A stretch of DNA of 64,000 bases from Bolinopsis microptera (Eukaryota > Ctenophora > Tentaculata > Lobata > Bolinopsidae). The DNA is taken from NCBI RefSeq assembly GCF_026151205.1, contig NC_087073.1:13597837-13661836 (forward strand), read 5' to 3'. The position numbers and the translations under genes were made by a program. Position 1 is the first letter of the stretch. Each line of letters begins with the position of its first letter. The notes beneath the pieces are model-generated. The model searched no databases. It worked only from the letters and a program-made list of their open reading frames with translations, and was not told the origin of the DNA. Shown here in pieces: positions 41,180-50,575 of this stretch.

Positions 41180-44100
41180 CACTAACTCACTAACTAACTA
41201 ACTAACTAGCTTAAAACTAGCTAAAAACTAACTGAATAAATGAATAACTAGATAACCAATTAACTAACTAAAAACTAACTAATTAAATGAATAACTAAAT
41301 AACCAATTAAAACTGAAAAACTAACTAACTAAACATTTAATTGACTAACTAATTTACTAACTTACTAACTTACATTATAATAATTGTGACTATGTATAAA
41401 CTAAAGGCTTGCTTTGTAAAGCTTGTTTGTTCTTAATCGCTAAGCTATGCAATCTGCTATGATATTGTGGTGTGATTAATTTTGATTTGCCCTGTACAGT
41501 ATGTTAGTGCCGCCTGATGATCTTCAATCACTAACTCACTATAACCCCTGGGGCCTGATCCCCATTTTCCAGGCACCTCAAGTCAGCTGTATAGATCTCC
41601 TACTCGACCATGGAAGTAGATTTGATACCCCCAACCTAGAGGGGTACCGTCCCATCCAGAGCGCAGTGATGTCACAGCACGCAGACGTGCACGCAATAGA
41701 CAAGTTGCTGGAACATGATCCTTCCCAAGTGGAGGTGACAGATGGTGAGGGTAACGGGTTACTCCACCACGCCAAGGGGCAGAAGGTCAGTTAATTTACA
41801 GTAACTATATAATTATAGCGGAGCTCTGTTTCTACAGATGCAAAATCTTCAATAACTAATTAAACTAAGTTTATCTACTCGCTGACTCATCTATTAACTC
41901 ACATTAAATCATGATATTATCCTAAAAAGCTAAAAAGCAAACTGTCTCCAGGTTATTCAGTGTTTAGTGCATCACGGAGTAGATACTACCAAGCTTAATA
42001 ACAAAGGTTAGTGATAAGGGACTCTCCTTCAGGAAAACCTATAAATTCTCAATTTATATATAGTATAATAAAGGAGCCGTGAGACATATTATGTAAATAT
42101 ATAATATTCCTATGTCGAAAATATAAAATGTTTGCACAATTTCATTTATGAGTTGTTGTATTAATAATTCCCATGCATATGTCAAGTCATTATACATTTT
42201 TGTTCTATATAATACATTGGACTTTGACGGTCGACGTTGTGATGTAAACAGTGGTACCAACCAATTTCAGATTTGTATTTCTTGCACTAATTGATTGGCG
42301 TGGTTAAAATATATACTCAGAAATGATTACGAATCTTCAATACGATTCTAGATTGATTGTGCTGGTTCATTGAGCATATTATTTAGTGTTGCTGTTATAG
42401 TGTAATCGTCGCGGATCACCTCTTTTATTCAAGTAACATTATTGTAACGAGTAACCATGTCCAGTGGTAGCGTTGACCAGGTCAAGTTTGAAGGTATTTT
42501 ATTTGGTCTTTTCAAGTTTCCGGTCAATTATTAATTGTAAAATAAAAATAATAATTCGTATTGATTTGATGTTTAAAATTTCATCAAAGCTCAATCTGTT
42601 TAACATTATACGATCTGACCTACTAATCTCACACATATTAGGCATCATGTAGCCGGTGGGCCCGACATGATACGACATATCTCGACACGTCGGGGTTTGT
42701 CGGGATATGTCGGGGTTTGTCGGGGTTTGTCGGGGTTTGTCAGGGTTTGTCGGGATTCGTTAATAATGGATGAAAAGTGATTAGAAGTTGCCTAAAGAAG
42801 ATTGATCAATGGCAGTCACGGGCTGTTGATTTTTTAATTTTTTTAAATTTTTATTTATTTATTTATTTAACAAATTAAAAAAAAAAAAAAAATAATAAAC
42901 AGAGGCCTCATGTAGCCGGTGGGCCCGACATGATACGACATATCTCGACACGTCGGGGTTTGTCAGGGTTTGTCGGGGTTTGTCGAGCCTGGAGGCTACA
43001 TGATGCCTCATATTTTACTTCGGACATTCCAACAGCTACATTGTTACACAAGTGTAACCAGCCAATTACAGGAAGCCGAAGGATTCAATTATACATTAGG
43101 CCAGTGACGGTTAAGGTAGTGTGTACCATACTTTCTTCGCCCGAAACTTTGCTGCAATGGGCAGCTCCTCATTTAACCCTCACACCCGATTTTTCGAGTA
43201 TTCGGCTGAGTAGAACGGGGGGCTGCATAGATCGCTCAGGATCCTTAGCTGAACGTCGACGACGCTCACTCTCTGATACTAGATTGAGAGTTCCCCAAAA
43301 AAACGCCTCCTAAGATGGTCCAACACCGTCCTTACAAAAAGCGATCTTCTAAAATAGCAGAAATTAAAGTGGAGAATCAATGTTAAAGGAATAAACATGA
43401 ATATATAGATTAGTGTTATTCGTTTACATAACATGTTACCATTTGCTGCTAACCCTACTATCACACAGGTCAGACAGCTCTACACAAAGTAGTATCTGAG
43501 GAGGGTTCAACTAACCCTACTATCACACAGGTCAGACAGCTCTACACAAAGTAGTATCTGAGGAGGGTTCAACTAACCCACTACTATCACACAGGTCAGA
43601 CAGCTCTACACAAAGTAGTATCTGAGGAGGGTTCAACTAACCCACTATTATCACACAGGTCAGACAGCTCTACACAAAGTAGTATCTGAGGAGGGTTCAA
43701 CTAACCCTACTATCACACAGGTCAGACAGCTCTACACAAAGTAGTATCTGAGGAGGGTTCAACTAACCCACTACTATCACACAGGTCAGACAGCTCTACA
43801 CAAAGTAGTATCTGAGGAGGGTTCAACTAACCCACTATTATCACACAGGTCAGACAGCTCTACACAAAGTAGTATCTGAGGAGGGTTCAACTAACCCACT
43901 ATTATCACACAGGTCAGACAGCTCTACACAAAGTAGTATCTGAGGAGGGTTCAACTAACCCACTATTATCACACAGGTCAGACAGCTCTACACAAAGTAG
44001 TATCTGAGGAGGGTTCAACTAACCCACTATTATCACACAGGTCAGACAGCTCTACACAAAGTAGTATCTGAGGAGGGTTCAACTAACCCACTCGACCAGC

Positions 44101-47100
44101 TAACTGCTCTGCTTCTTAACGGGGTTCCTGTGGATCTCCTGGATAGTAACGGAGATACAGCTCTTCATTGTCTCGCTAGACTGCCTGCTAAGAAGGGGGT
44201 GAGAACTTTATGAACTCTATTATTAAGTCTCAGTTGAAAACAGGGTTATGACGTTCTTTGGGGATGGCTTTTCGTTATATCTTTACAGATCATTAATGAC
44301 TAATTAAGTTAATTGTAAATATTTCTGATAATACCGCTTCACAGAGTAACAGAGAGTTCATGATAAAAGCTCTGGTGATTCTAGGAGCGGACCTAAACCA
44401 ACGTAACAAGAGTGGCATGACAGTGTATGATGTGGCTAAGAAAGAGAGCTGCAGGAGCACTATGACAGTGCTAGCTGCGGTGGGGGCTGATGATAGGAAG
44501 TACCTGGACTGTAAACAGTACCCTCCTATCAGCCAGGAATGTTAGGAATGTTCTTTCTACTTTCATAATAATATTAATGTCTTCTCTGTCAGACGGACTG
44601 GGAAAATTTCAATTTTCAAAACAAGCTAACTTAATTTCTGTGGTCTTCTAACGTATGTTGGCCTGATTGGAATGCCTATCTGGGAATAAATATTTTACTA
44701 TCTATATTGATATATCATACTATATTATTGTTGTAAACCTGTGTAAGTACTGCACTGTAGGACTGGTACCTTGTAAGAAGCAAGTTTGCTATCTTAAGAG
44801 TTTTGGATTACATGTTTTATTTTGCACACTGTACCCTGATACAATATTAATTACAGTGCTAGACGAAGCCAGCAGTGACAAAGTGCCACGTAAGCGCGTT
44901 AACTGGGATAAGAACAACGCGGCAGTGCTCGCACTGGACGGTGGAGGTATCAGGGGCCTAGTCCTGGTTCAGATGTTACTTGACTTGGAGCGCAGGTCTA
45001 ATCTGCAGATAACACAGCTGTTTGACTGGATCGGTGGAACCAGTACTGGTTCTATGTTGACTTTGGGAATGATATACGCTGACATGGGACTGAGGGATGT
45101 GCAGCAACTTTACTTTAGTCTCAAGGACGAGATATTTCAAGGTAAGATCCAGTTCTGTATTCAGTACTATATAATAATATGTTGATCTATTTGTCCTATT
45201 CTACTCTTTATTCTACTCTCTTATTATATTCTTCACTGAAAGTGCCATAACATTAAGGTTGCCTGTTTTATTATATTGCCGGTTACTCAGCCCAACTACC
45301 CAGGATCCAGACCGTACAACACGGAGATACTGGAGAACTTTATGAAGACTAAGTTTAGTGAGAGTGGGGTCATGTCCTCACGTCAGTTTCCACGTTGCGT
45401 CGTCCCAGCAACCATCGCAGATTGCCGGCCCTGCAAACTGCACGTGTTTAAAAACTACGGTTTCCGTTCCGAGAACGATCTCCCTCCTCCTCATCTTCAG
45501 AAGATCTGGGAGGCGACGCGCGGCAGCAGCGCTGCACCTACCTACTTCACACCACACAAGCGCTTCGTAGACGGTGGTCTGATGGCTAACAACCCTACTA
45601 TCGCTATTCTTACTGAGATGCATGAGTGTAACCAGGACCCTGGAAAACTGGGTTACTCTGAGGTTGGCAAGTTTCCAAGTTTATTTTCCGTCTTTTCTTC
45701 TTTGTAACCTATGTACTTCTCTAAGCGATTTTAACTGTGTGATTTATTGCTTACCCTTCTAGGAGCCTCACTTGAAGTTCAATGTAAGTTATTATAGCCG
45801 TGTGTGAGGTGGTTTGTGCTGCAGTTTCAGTGTTTTACCGGGTTTGATATATGTTAGCTGATTAGGATGACCATCTTAAGGGGTCTCATTTATATTAAGA
45901 TATTCGGAGACTAGGTTCATAGAATTTTAAAAAATTGTACAACTAAGAAAATTTCCAATTTTCACAGTATCAAGCCAAATTACACAAATTGCGTACTATA
46001 CTACTTAATTCTACATTAGAAAATATTGCAATAACATAAACACCGGTTATGATACTGGTAAATTAATAATTAGCTTCACTCATAAACATTTCAGCATACA
46101 GAGGCGGTGAGTTTAATGCTATGTTTAGTTTGTAGTCACAGTAGAAGAAAAGCATGTTTTAACAAAAGTGTATAGTTCATTTTAAGTGCCGTTATTTCTC
46201 TAAAACCATTCTTAAATATCTCTTTTAAGTCATTATACAGTCCGACTACAGGAAATAGTAGCTGGTAACCATGGTAACATTATACAGTTCGACTTAGAAA
46301 TAGCATTCATATTAGTTCTAGCACACTTCATCGACCCAACAACAGTCTTAGTAAAAATGTGGGAATGAGATAGGAAGCTTAATCTTGTAAGCACTAACAT
46401 TCTTTATACTTACTTGTAAAAAGTCACTCAGTGTATTTAAACTTATAAAATACTCTTGAGGAAGGAGTAGATTACTTCAGTAAAAGCTGTGCTAAACGTT
46501 CTTACTTTTGCTGCTAATATTGATAACTTATTGTTTTATCGTTATCTTCATAAACTACTTTTATCCTTTATTATTTACTTTTTAACAGCACTACAATACA
46601 TAAACAAAGGTAAGTTAATTCTAGAATTCTGCCAATGACTTACGACTATGTTACAACACTTGGTTACAAATACTAGCCCTCGTATAAACACTAATTACGG
46701 TAAAACCCCAATATACCACGGCCATTTCATTTCCTTCAAATAGGGCTTTTAACATATATAATGATGTAAACATTCAAACCCCGAATTTACTGCAAACCCC
46801 GCTTTTTCCTTTCTCCCAAACTCCGCGGTAATTGGGGTATTAGTGTAACTCATATTATTCCTACACACTATAATATACAGTATACAGTATACATAGTACT
46901 TGAAGTAGTGTAGACTGTGTTACTAGCCTTGTGAGATGTAGCACTCATGGTAACCATGGTAACACTCATGGTAACCATTATAGTAACACTCATGGTAACC
47001 ATAGTAACACTCATGATAACCATGGTAACACTCATGGTAACCATTATAGTAACACTCATGGTAACCATAGTAACACTCAGGCTGCTGCACCGGTAACGTT

Positions 47101-48747
47101 TACAGAAGGTTTAATGAGAGCAGTGGTGGGGGAAGATTTCAGTAAAAGAGAACAGGACAATAACGGGGTGGGCTACATTGAGAGTAGGCCTGTGCAACAA
47201 GGAAGTGAGTTTCTGTTATTTGTAACAATTTACTGGTTATTAGTTTATTATCTTTATTATCATTAATATTATGTGATTTATTTACTTATTCTGCTACAAG
47301 TTCTGCTTAATAGTCTACTCTTTATTGTGGTTTACACCAGTATTCTGCGATATACAACTGTGTAAATACTACAAGATACCAGATCTAAATGAACTTGCCC
47401 ATAATTATGATCCTCTCAGGAGTCATTTCAGTGCTTTTAACAGATGGTTTTGTATTTTCTATTCTGTTTACAGTACTCAAGACTCAAGAGGATGTTGTAG
47501 AGCGAGCCCCCCGAGTTTGCGACCCCTTCACCTGTGAGGGGTCGTATCCTCCTGGCTTGCCAGGGGAGACATTTTAATTCAATGCTATGCTATGTATAGT
47601 ATGTTGTATTCTCAGCGCGATATTGTAGAAGCACTGACTATAATCGTAAGTCATCTACTGAAGTTGGCAGCATCCGAGAAGCCCAATCTTCGATACTGCC
47701 CCAAAGTGTTTCTATTCTGGGTTTTGTTAAGATTAGTCAGCACTTTGTTCAGGGACTTTGTTTCTAGGCGGGGTACTAATTCAAGAAGGCGACTAAGGGG
47801 GGGGGGGGGGGGGGGGGGTATATTATACCTTACCTGATTGTAGGTAAAGTTCTTGTACATGTTTACTCATTATTTGTTATGTTGGTCTGTTTCAGTCTTT
47901 ATAATGCTTACTCTCTCCCCACAGGTGAACTAGTAAAGAACGTAGAACAGGAACCTACTAAACCCTATGTAGTAGTCTCATTTGGTACAGGGCTAGCTCC
48001 TGAAGTGTTTGTGAAGGACTATAACGTCTCAAAGGTAGAGGGTCCGCTTGGTGCTGGTCGCTTCCTGCTCGGAGTTAAAGAGTTTGCTGAAACACTCGTG
48101 GAACAGGTGGGAGAGTCACTTGGCTCCCTGCCAAGTTACTTTATTACAAGTTATTTACACACGCACATACTCTGAAATAAACTTGCTATCTAGATCAATC
48201 TTGAACTATATAATTACTGTAACCAGTAATTGTTCCTCAATCCCTGTGTAACAACACGTAATTAGTGTATAATTTATGCATAACAAGTACATAATTAGTG
48301 TATTATTAGCGTATGATCAGTGTATAACTTAAATGTATAATATATGACGAGTATATATATTTTCAGTGCGCAGCAACTGATGGGGCAGTGGTAATGGGCG
48401 CTAAAGCGTGGTGTGAGAGCATTGGGTCCTACTACTTCAGACTGCAACCACAGATGTCGTACAACATGAAGATGGATGAAACTGATAACAAGAACCTTGT
48501 GGAATGTCTGTGGGATGTGCAGTGCTTTATCTACCAACATAAGGATCAGTTTGCTAAGGTAATTCAATTATTTTATATTTATCAATTTAAAGTCTACATT
48601 AGCGGAGAGTTTGTTGATTGACAAAAAAAGCAAGTTGACAAAATTAGTGAAGTGTGTTTATACTTCAATAATATTAATAGTTGGTTTTTATAAAACTTGA
48701 CCCTTCTCTTTTTTCAGATGACAGATTTACTGATGTCCGCTTTCTGA
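26714..48747 (+). CDS. PLA2G6: PLA2G6-like calcium-independent phospholipase (ankyrin + patatin), 17 exons seen, N-terminus incomplete
   Basis: Group VI phospholipase A2 hydrolyses glycerophospholipid acyl chains without calcium in cytosol and at membranes/mitochondria. Exons by GT-AG sites and phase: 26714-26918, 29767-29924, 30117-30180, 39798-39894, 40069-40156, 40748-40777, 41500-41785, 41952-42006, 44041-44198, 44345-44540, 44857-45141, 45304-45662, 45763-45783, 47081-47204, 47925-48106, 48367-48558, 48718-48747. Phases agree at every junction except 40777/41500, where one base is extra. About 842 residues are covered against 806 in the human protein. Ankyrin repeats (TPLHLAC and relatives) precede the lipase with DGGGIRG, GTSTG (nucleophile Ser) and DGGL (catalytic Asp). 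The conserved ending FRLQP...LWDVQ...YQHKDQF matches the family. First exon(s) not identified. Confidence 0.88.
26919..29766 (+). other. Phospholipase intron, 2.8 kb
   Basis: Donor GTAAGT at 26919. AT-rich, no clear gene. A 53-codon frame at 27739-27900 encodes a possible single membrane segment but has no support beyond that. Several TGACGTCA sites occur between 28389 and 28525. Confidence 0.55.
30661..31517 (-). pseudogene. C-terminal part of a Penelope-like reverse transcriptase
   Basis: The open frame on the minus strand runs from a stop near 31520 to 30661, about 285 codons, longer than the ATG-initiated part that starts at 31266. Motifs: GIPMGGNSS, then CRYVDDL (the YxDD catalytic pair), then NYLDINISM and FRKLL near the end. 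This order (GIPMG, YVDDL, YLD) is what I remember of Penelope-like and related RTs. The N-terminal RT blocks and any GIY-YIG endonuclease are missing, so this is a fragment. A related class cannot be excluded. Confidence 0.7.
31614..34236 (-). mobile_element. Non-LTR retrotransposon with APE endonuclease and YSDD-type RT, one frameshift
   Basis: Minus strand: 34236-33619 is an APE endonuclease with its N-terminus (SLNAKGL, CVQETKVK, CGDLNSKLG); a frame change near 33680 leads to 33686-31614 with the end of EN (QLDYILC, NSDHRLV) and the RT. RT blocks: NNKATGPDKV, GYKHGRSCGD, GIDMSRAFD, FQGDSLSG, and AYSDD in the catalytic position instead of FADD or YADD. The C-terminus has KLLGHILR and ends in WRNKF. 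No ORF1 is visible upstream. The frame break suggests a dead or recently damaged copy. It sits between the Penelope-like fragment and the BTB pseudogene in the large intron. Confidence 0.87.
34462..36042 (-). pseudogene. Broken copy of the neighbouring BTB-type gene
   Basis: It starts with an ATG at 36042 preceded by a TGCAG acceptor (4 nt upstream) and matches the intact gene at 36922-38580 from end to end. The first 56 residues differ from the intact copy at only two positions, but one extra base near 35872 breaks the frame. Frames then change again before 35690-34950 and before 34749-34462 (C-terminal domain). The region past the N-terminus is far more diverged than the N-terminus. Probably non-functional; N-terminal similarity suggests gene conversion. 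Confidence 0.85.
36043..36921. other. Spacer between the two BTB copies
   Basis: No coding frame of note. AT-rich; it would hold the 3' end of the intact gene and the upstream region of the pseudogene. Confidence 0.5.
36922..38580 (-). CDS. BTB/POZ-BACK-like protein with a C-terminal domain of unknown type, 552 aa
   Basis: Residues 1-100 look like a BTB/POZ fold (SKFLRHLIDEL, DFDPDVVGLFL), followed by a mostly helical BACK-like region (about 100-390), then a 120-residue C-terminal domain with paired short motifs (GNCGFIVRG, DYEGTDVHIHD, NNWITERMFVQ). BTB-BACK proteins often serve as Cullin3 adaptors; that role is inference. The C-terminal domain is not kelch, MATH or zinc finger, and I do not recognise it. 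The gene has no intron in the coding region and lies inside the large phospholipase intron on the opposite strand. A splice acceptor (TATTATTACAG) lies 4 nt upstream of the ATG. An adjacent broken paralogue shows a tandem duplication. Confidence 0.75.
   Translation of the reverse strand: MEEKLIVVKIKDGDPLCVEKERLTKNSKFLRHLIDELHFYEIEMDDFDPDVVGLFLANLDDNQVKELQESQFRELHKMAVVFEVEWLKEGCRNWLFSRLDTEETEQSLNNGKSLFAIEECLYVHRKWKDEEKEMIGTLISKLALKDVSEFVSKYLEDMDKLDTVQLDFMLRLINGNNTTVFLEAMLFNLENKESLDQNMKFLLQNIDLPLCCSQNQDLYDQLFDKLHGLKAVMNEDLRLISKLFMDATRLARSKSVGGVESLLSVSNPTATDSLMLIKPLIITESTTTSNTPTTSGTARINLVSLQKTVLFNGWKHHLLSSNCATLQSIADVINIRDVTSMYEVIELILHACYSIKKLPKEEDVLELKAALKNSCKNSNTRKVSVQYVRMISAALNRSPLWQADLAINLLNFIKGDSNLCSRGTDNILIPEERCVVEAAGSAYKHLFYFKHPAVPDCTIPGNCGFIVRGSSSGPNNFWQDELCTESKDYEGTDVHIHDSVSAHDMFYYTVVSGSKGRGARDKVPERAANSSRRWFPYVNNWITERMFVQYRL
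38585..38600 (-). promoter_or_regulatory. 3' splice acceptor 4 nt before the BTB gene ATG
   Basis: On the minus strand the sequence reads TTATTATTACAG, CACT, ATG. The pseudogene has the equivalent ATATATTGCAG, CATC, ATG at 36040-36057. Both fit the pattern of the four + strand single-exon genes. Confidence 0.6.
39083..39096. repeat. G14 tract
   Basis: Fourteen uninterrupted G in the large intron. Confidence 0.9.
39676..39751. mobile_element. 76-bp hAT-like miniature element with 8-bp target duplication
   Basis: Perfect 16-bp TIRs (39676-39691, 39736-39751) starting CAGGAATCG, flanked on both sides by TTTGTAAT (39668-39675 and 39752-39759). An 8-bp duplication with CAG-starting TIRs is typical of hAT elements. 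The interior holds a 30-bp perfect palindrome (39685-39714). Far too short to code for anything. Confidence 0.85.
39798..44540 (+). CDS. PLA2G6: Phospholipase ankyrin-repeat exons
   Basis: Seven exons encode successive ankyrin repeats: GNNPVHAAA (39798-39894), GDTPLHLAC (40069-40156), a 10-codon exon (40748-40777), 41500-41785, 41952-42006, 44041-44198 with QTALHKVV and GDTALHCLA, and 44345-44540 with MIKALVILGADLN. Order and spacing match vertebrate PLA2G6. One junction (40777/41500) has an extra T that breaks the frame unless the acceptor is non-canonical. The exon at 44041 is preceded by nine extra copies of its own acceptor and 5' end. Confidence 0.85.
40403..40498. repeat. Three tandem copies of a 31-32 bp unit
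   Basis: Units contain CAGTTAATTAGCTATTAAAC with a one-base deletion in the middle copy; the last copy diverges at its end. Intronic. Confidence 0.8.
41058..41204. repeat. (AACT)n microsatellite
   Basis: More than thirty copies of the tetranucleotide with a few ACTC/ACTT variants, in the intron before the 41500 exon; degenerate copies continue to about 41370. Confidence 0.95.
42640..43008. mobile_element. Miniature DNA transposon with 15-bp TIRs and internal GGGGTTTGTC repeats
   Basis: AGGCATCATGTAGCC at 42640-42654 is matched by its exact reverse complement at 42994-43008. CATATT flanks both ends, a possible 6-bp target duplication. The first about 58 bp recur at 42903-42960, so a second, 106-bp short version lies within it or was inserted into it. 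The interior has repeats of CGGGGTTTGT and an A-run. No coding capacity. Superfamily unknown. Confidence 0.7.
43449..44090 (+). repeat. Ten tandem copies of a splice acceptor plus exon 5' end
   Basis: Units of 62 or 64 bp start at 43469, 43531, 43595, 43659, 43721, 43785, 43849, 43913, 43977 and 44041. Each has TATCACACAG as acceptor followed by 49-50 bases of the ankyrin exon. Only the last unit runs into the rest of the exon. If an earlier acceptor were used, the reading frame would shift and meet a TGA in the next unit. Confidence 0.93.
44857..48747 (+). CDS. PLA2G6: Phospholipase catalytic (patatin) exons
   Basis: 44857-45141 holds the nucleotide/oxyanion-type DGGGIRG and the GTSTG nucleophile elbow; 45304-45662 holds SRPYN, CKLHVFKNY, SSAAPTYF and DGGLMANNP with the catalytic Asp. 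A 21-nt exon (45763-45783) and 47081-47204 code for an insert of about 50 residues absent from vertebrates, then 47925-48106 resumes with VVVSFGTG and 48367-48558 with WCESIGSYYFRLQP. The last 30-bp exon ends at TGA 48745-48747. All phases join without error. Confidence 0.88.
46940..47077 (+). repeat. Minisatellite of CATGGTAACC-type units just before a phospholipase exon
   Basis: Units of about 17-21 bp (AACACTCATGGTAACCAT and variants) lead directly into the acceptor proposed for the exon at 47081. In the exon's frame the array is open and would code for repeated NTHGNH, so it could be partly exonic. Confidence 0.8.
47797..47818. repeat. G22 tract
   Basis: Twenty-two uninterrupted G in the intron before the 47925 exon. 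It may form a quadruplex and is prone to length error in assembly. Confidence 0.95.
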
Positions 48748-50194
48748 GGCCCCAGAAAATTAGAAACTTAGAAAGAATTTTTGGAATGTGCATATTTCTC
48801 ATTTTTGCTAAATTTTGTTGTTGACTCATCTTAGCCTATTATTTTGTTTAGAACTTAAGAAAATCCTATTAGAAGATTATTGCATAGGATTCTCTACGTT
48901 TTGACTCTGTTTACACACAGTATGATTATTTAAGTTAATTTATTCTCATAGTATGGTGTGGGATGGTCTTCAGCGTGGTTAGTTGCTGTATCAATATTCG
49001 TTAACTTTGTATTGTTAGAACTTAAAATTATTAATTATATTCTGTATGGAATTGGTTAGTGCGGTTTCGAATATTTACTTTCGATAAGTATAAAATAAGA
49101 AATATTTGTTTGTGTAATATAACCAGAATTTGTTGCTGGATCTCTTAATTGATGTAATTTGATCATTTCGACTGTTGAATGTCTAAGGCCTCGTGATTAT
49201 TTTGAATCTTTGTCAACTTTATTTCGAATGTAGAATCGTTTTGTGTTTACTGTTATAATATATTGTTAATATTCGTGGTCAGAATTTGTTGATTGATCGA
49301 TTTTTCAGTAACGTTCACAATGAAACAATTTCAATTCTATTAATGTTATGAAAGTATTAAAAGAAACACAATCACAACACTTGCAAGAGATACTAAAATG
49401 AACAAAACAGATGAGCCTAGTTAGTAGGATATTTACCTGCAACACTCAATGACCATATAATCGAACTAGCCCAAAATCTCATCTGAACACCTGATTATGT
49501 AACATAGGAGATATTTTATAAACTTATCAAGTACGCCATTAATTGGCTGATTTTATACCACCTAAATGTATATTCTCTTTGATATTTGTATCTTGTTCTA
49601 GGAGCAAGGAGGGTTAATTTTTGATAGCTGCAAAATTGGGATCCCACGAGCTACTGCATACAATATATTCCTCACATACTGCAGAACAATTTCACTATCA
49701 GGAGGGTGTCATATAACTGAAAAAGGGTTCGCTGGTTCGCAGCGTAACGTACTCCTCGGCCAGTGCACCAACTACCATACTATAGCTTTGTCATTACCCG
49801 TTTTACTTGTCTAATGAGACACATATGCCCAATTGCGCTGAACCAACTAGACCTCTGAATCGACATATTCTTGTTCCACGAAGCCTATCCTCCAGGACGT
49901 GCTTCGTTTATCGTGGCGAAACTGGCAATAGTTGTACTAGGATCTGAGAAAGGTCTTCCGTAAAAAGTGTTGGAACGCGCGCAATCTTAAATAATGCATT
50001 CTTTGCGCTATGTGGGTAGTAAAATTTAATTAAATTAATTATATTATTTTGCTTGAATAAATGATCATATCAGGTCTAACTACTACGGAGGACGTAGGTA
50101 GACCGTGCGTAAGGCCGGTCGTTCACATTACACATATTACGTAATCAAGTTTTGGACAATTTTTATTGTGAAAGACGTGAATGTAACCTAAACC

Positions 50195-50257
50195 TTACCT
50201 GGGGACCCCAGGCTATTATCATGTTCATAATAGAGATCCGGCGGAATGACAGGCTGA
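50195..50257 (+). repeat. Dispersed repeat, copy 1 (second copy at 59926-59998)
   Basis: Shares TTACCT...GACCCCAGGCTATTAT, ATAATAG and GGCGGAATGACAGGCTGA with 59926-59998. Both are followed by divergent sequence. Likely fragments of one mobile family. Confidence 0.75.
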
Positions 50258-50329
50258 CACGGCTGTTCAGAAGGGCGATTTCTGCGATTTTAATCAGATA
50301 GGATTACCCTAGGATTTATCCTAGCGCGT

Positions 50330-50575
50330 CCGAGATATCTCGGATTTTATTAATCCTTACGCCGATCCGGTTCCCCTAGGATACCCGATATCTCCGATGA
50401 ATTCCTATCGCCGAGCGGCGATAGGATGTGTAAGTTACGAGAGGCGATAGGATTTGCTCTCGGACCCGATAGGAAATTAAAACCCTATCGGATCCGAGCG
50501 CTAATCCTAGCGCAGCGGAGATAGGATTTAACGATTCCGAGTGCCGATAGGATTTGCTCTCGGACCCGATAGGAT
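50330..50575. repeat. Cluster of CGATAGGAT repeats and inverted repeats
   Basis: CCTATCGCCG and its reverse complement form a hairpin at 50404-50425. The string GCCGATAGGATTTGCTCTCG recurs (about 50443 and 50542, the first with a one-base change) and other CCTATCG/CGATAGG pairs lie between. Confidence 0.7.

Noticed and set aside
43449-44090. Regular array resembling CRISPR
   Set aside because: Units are contiguous copies of a splice acceptor and exon start, with no unique spacers, in an animal gene.
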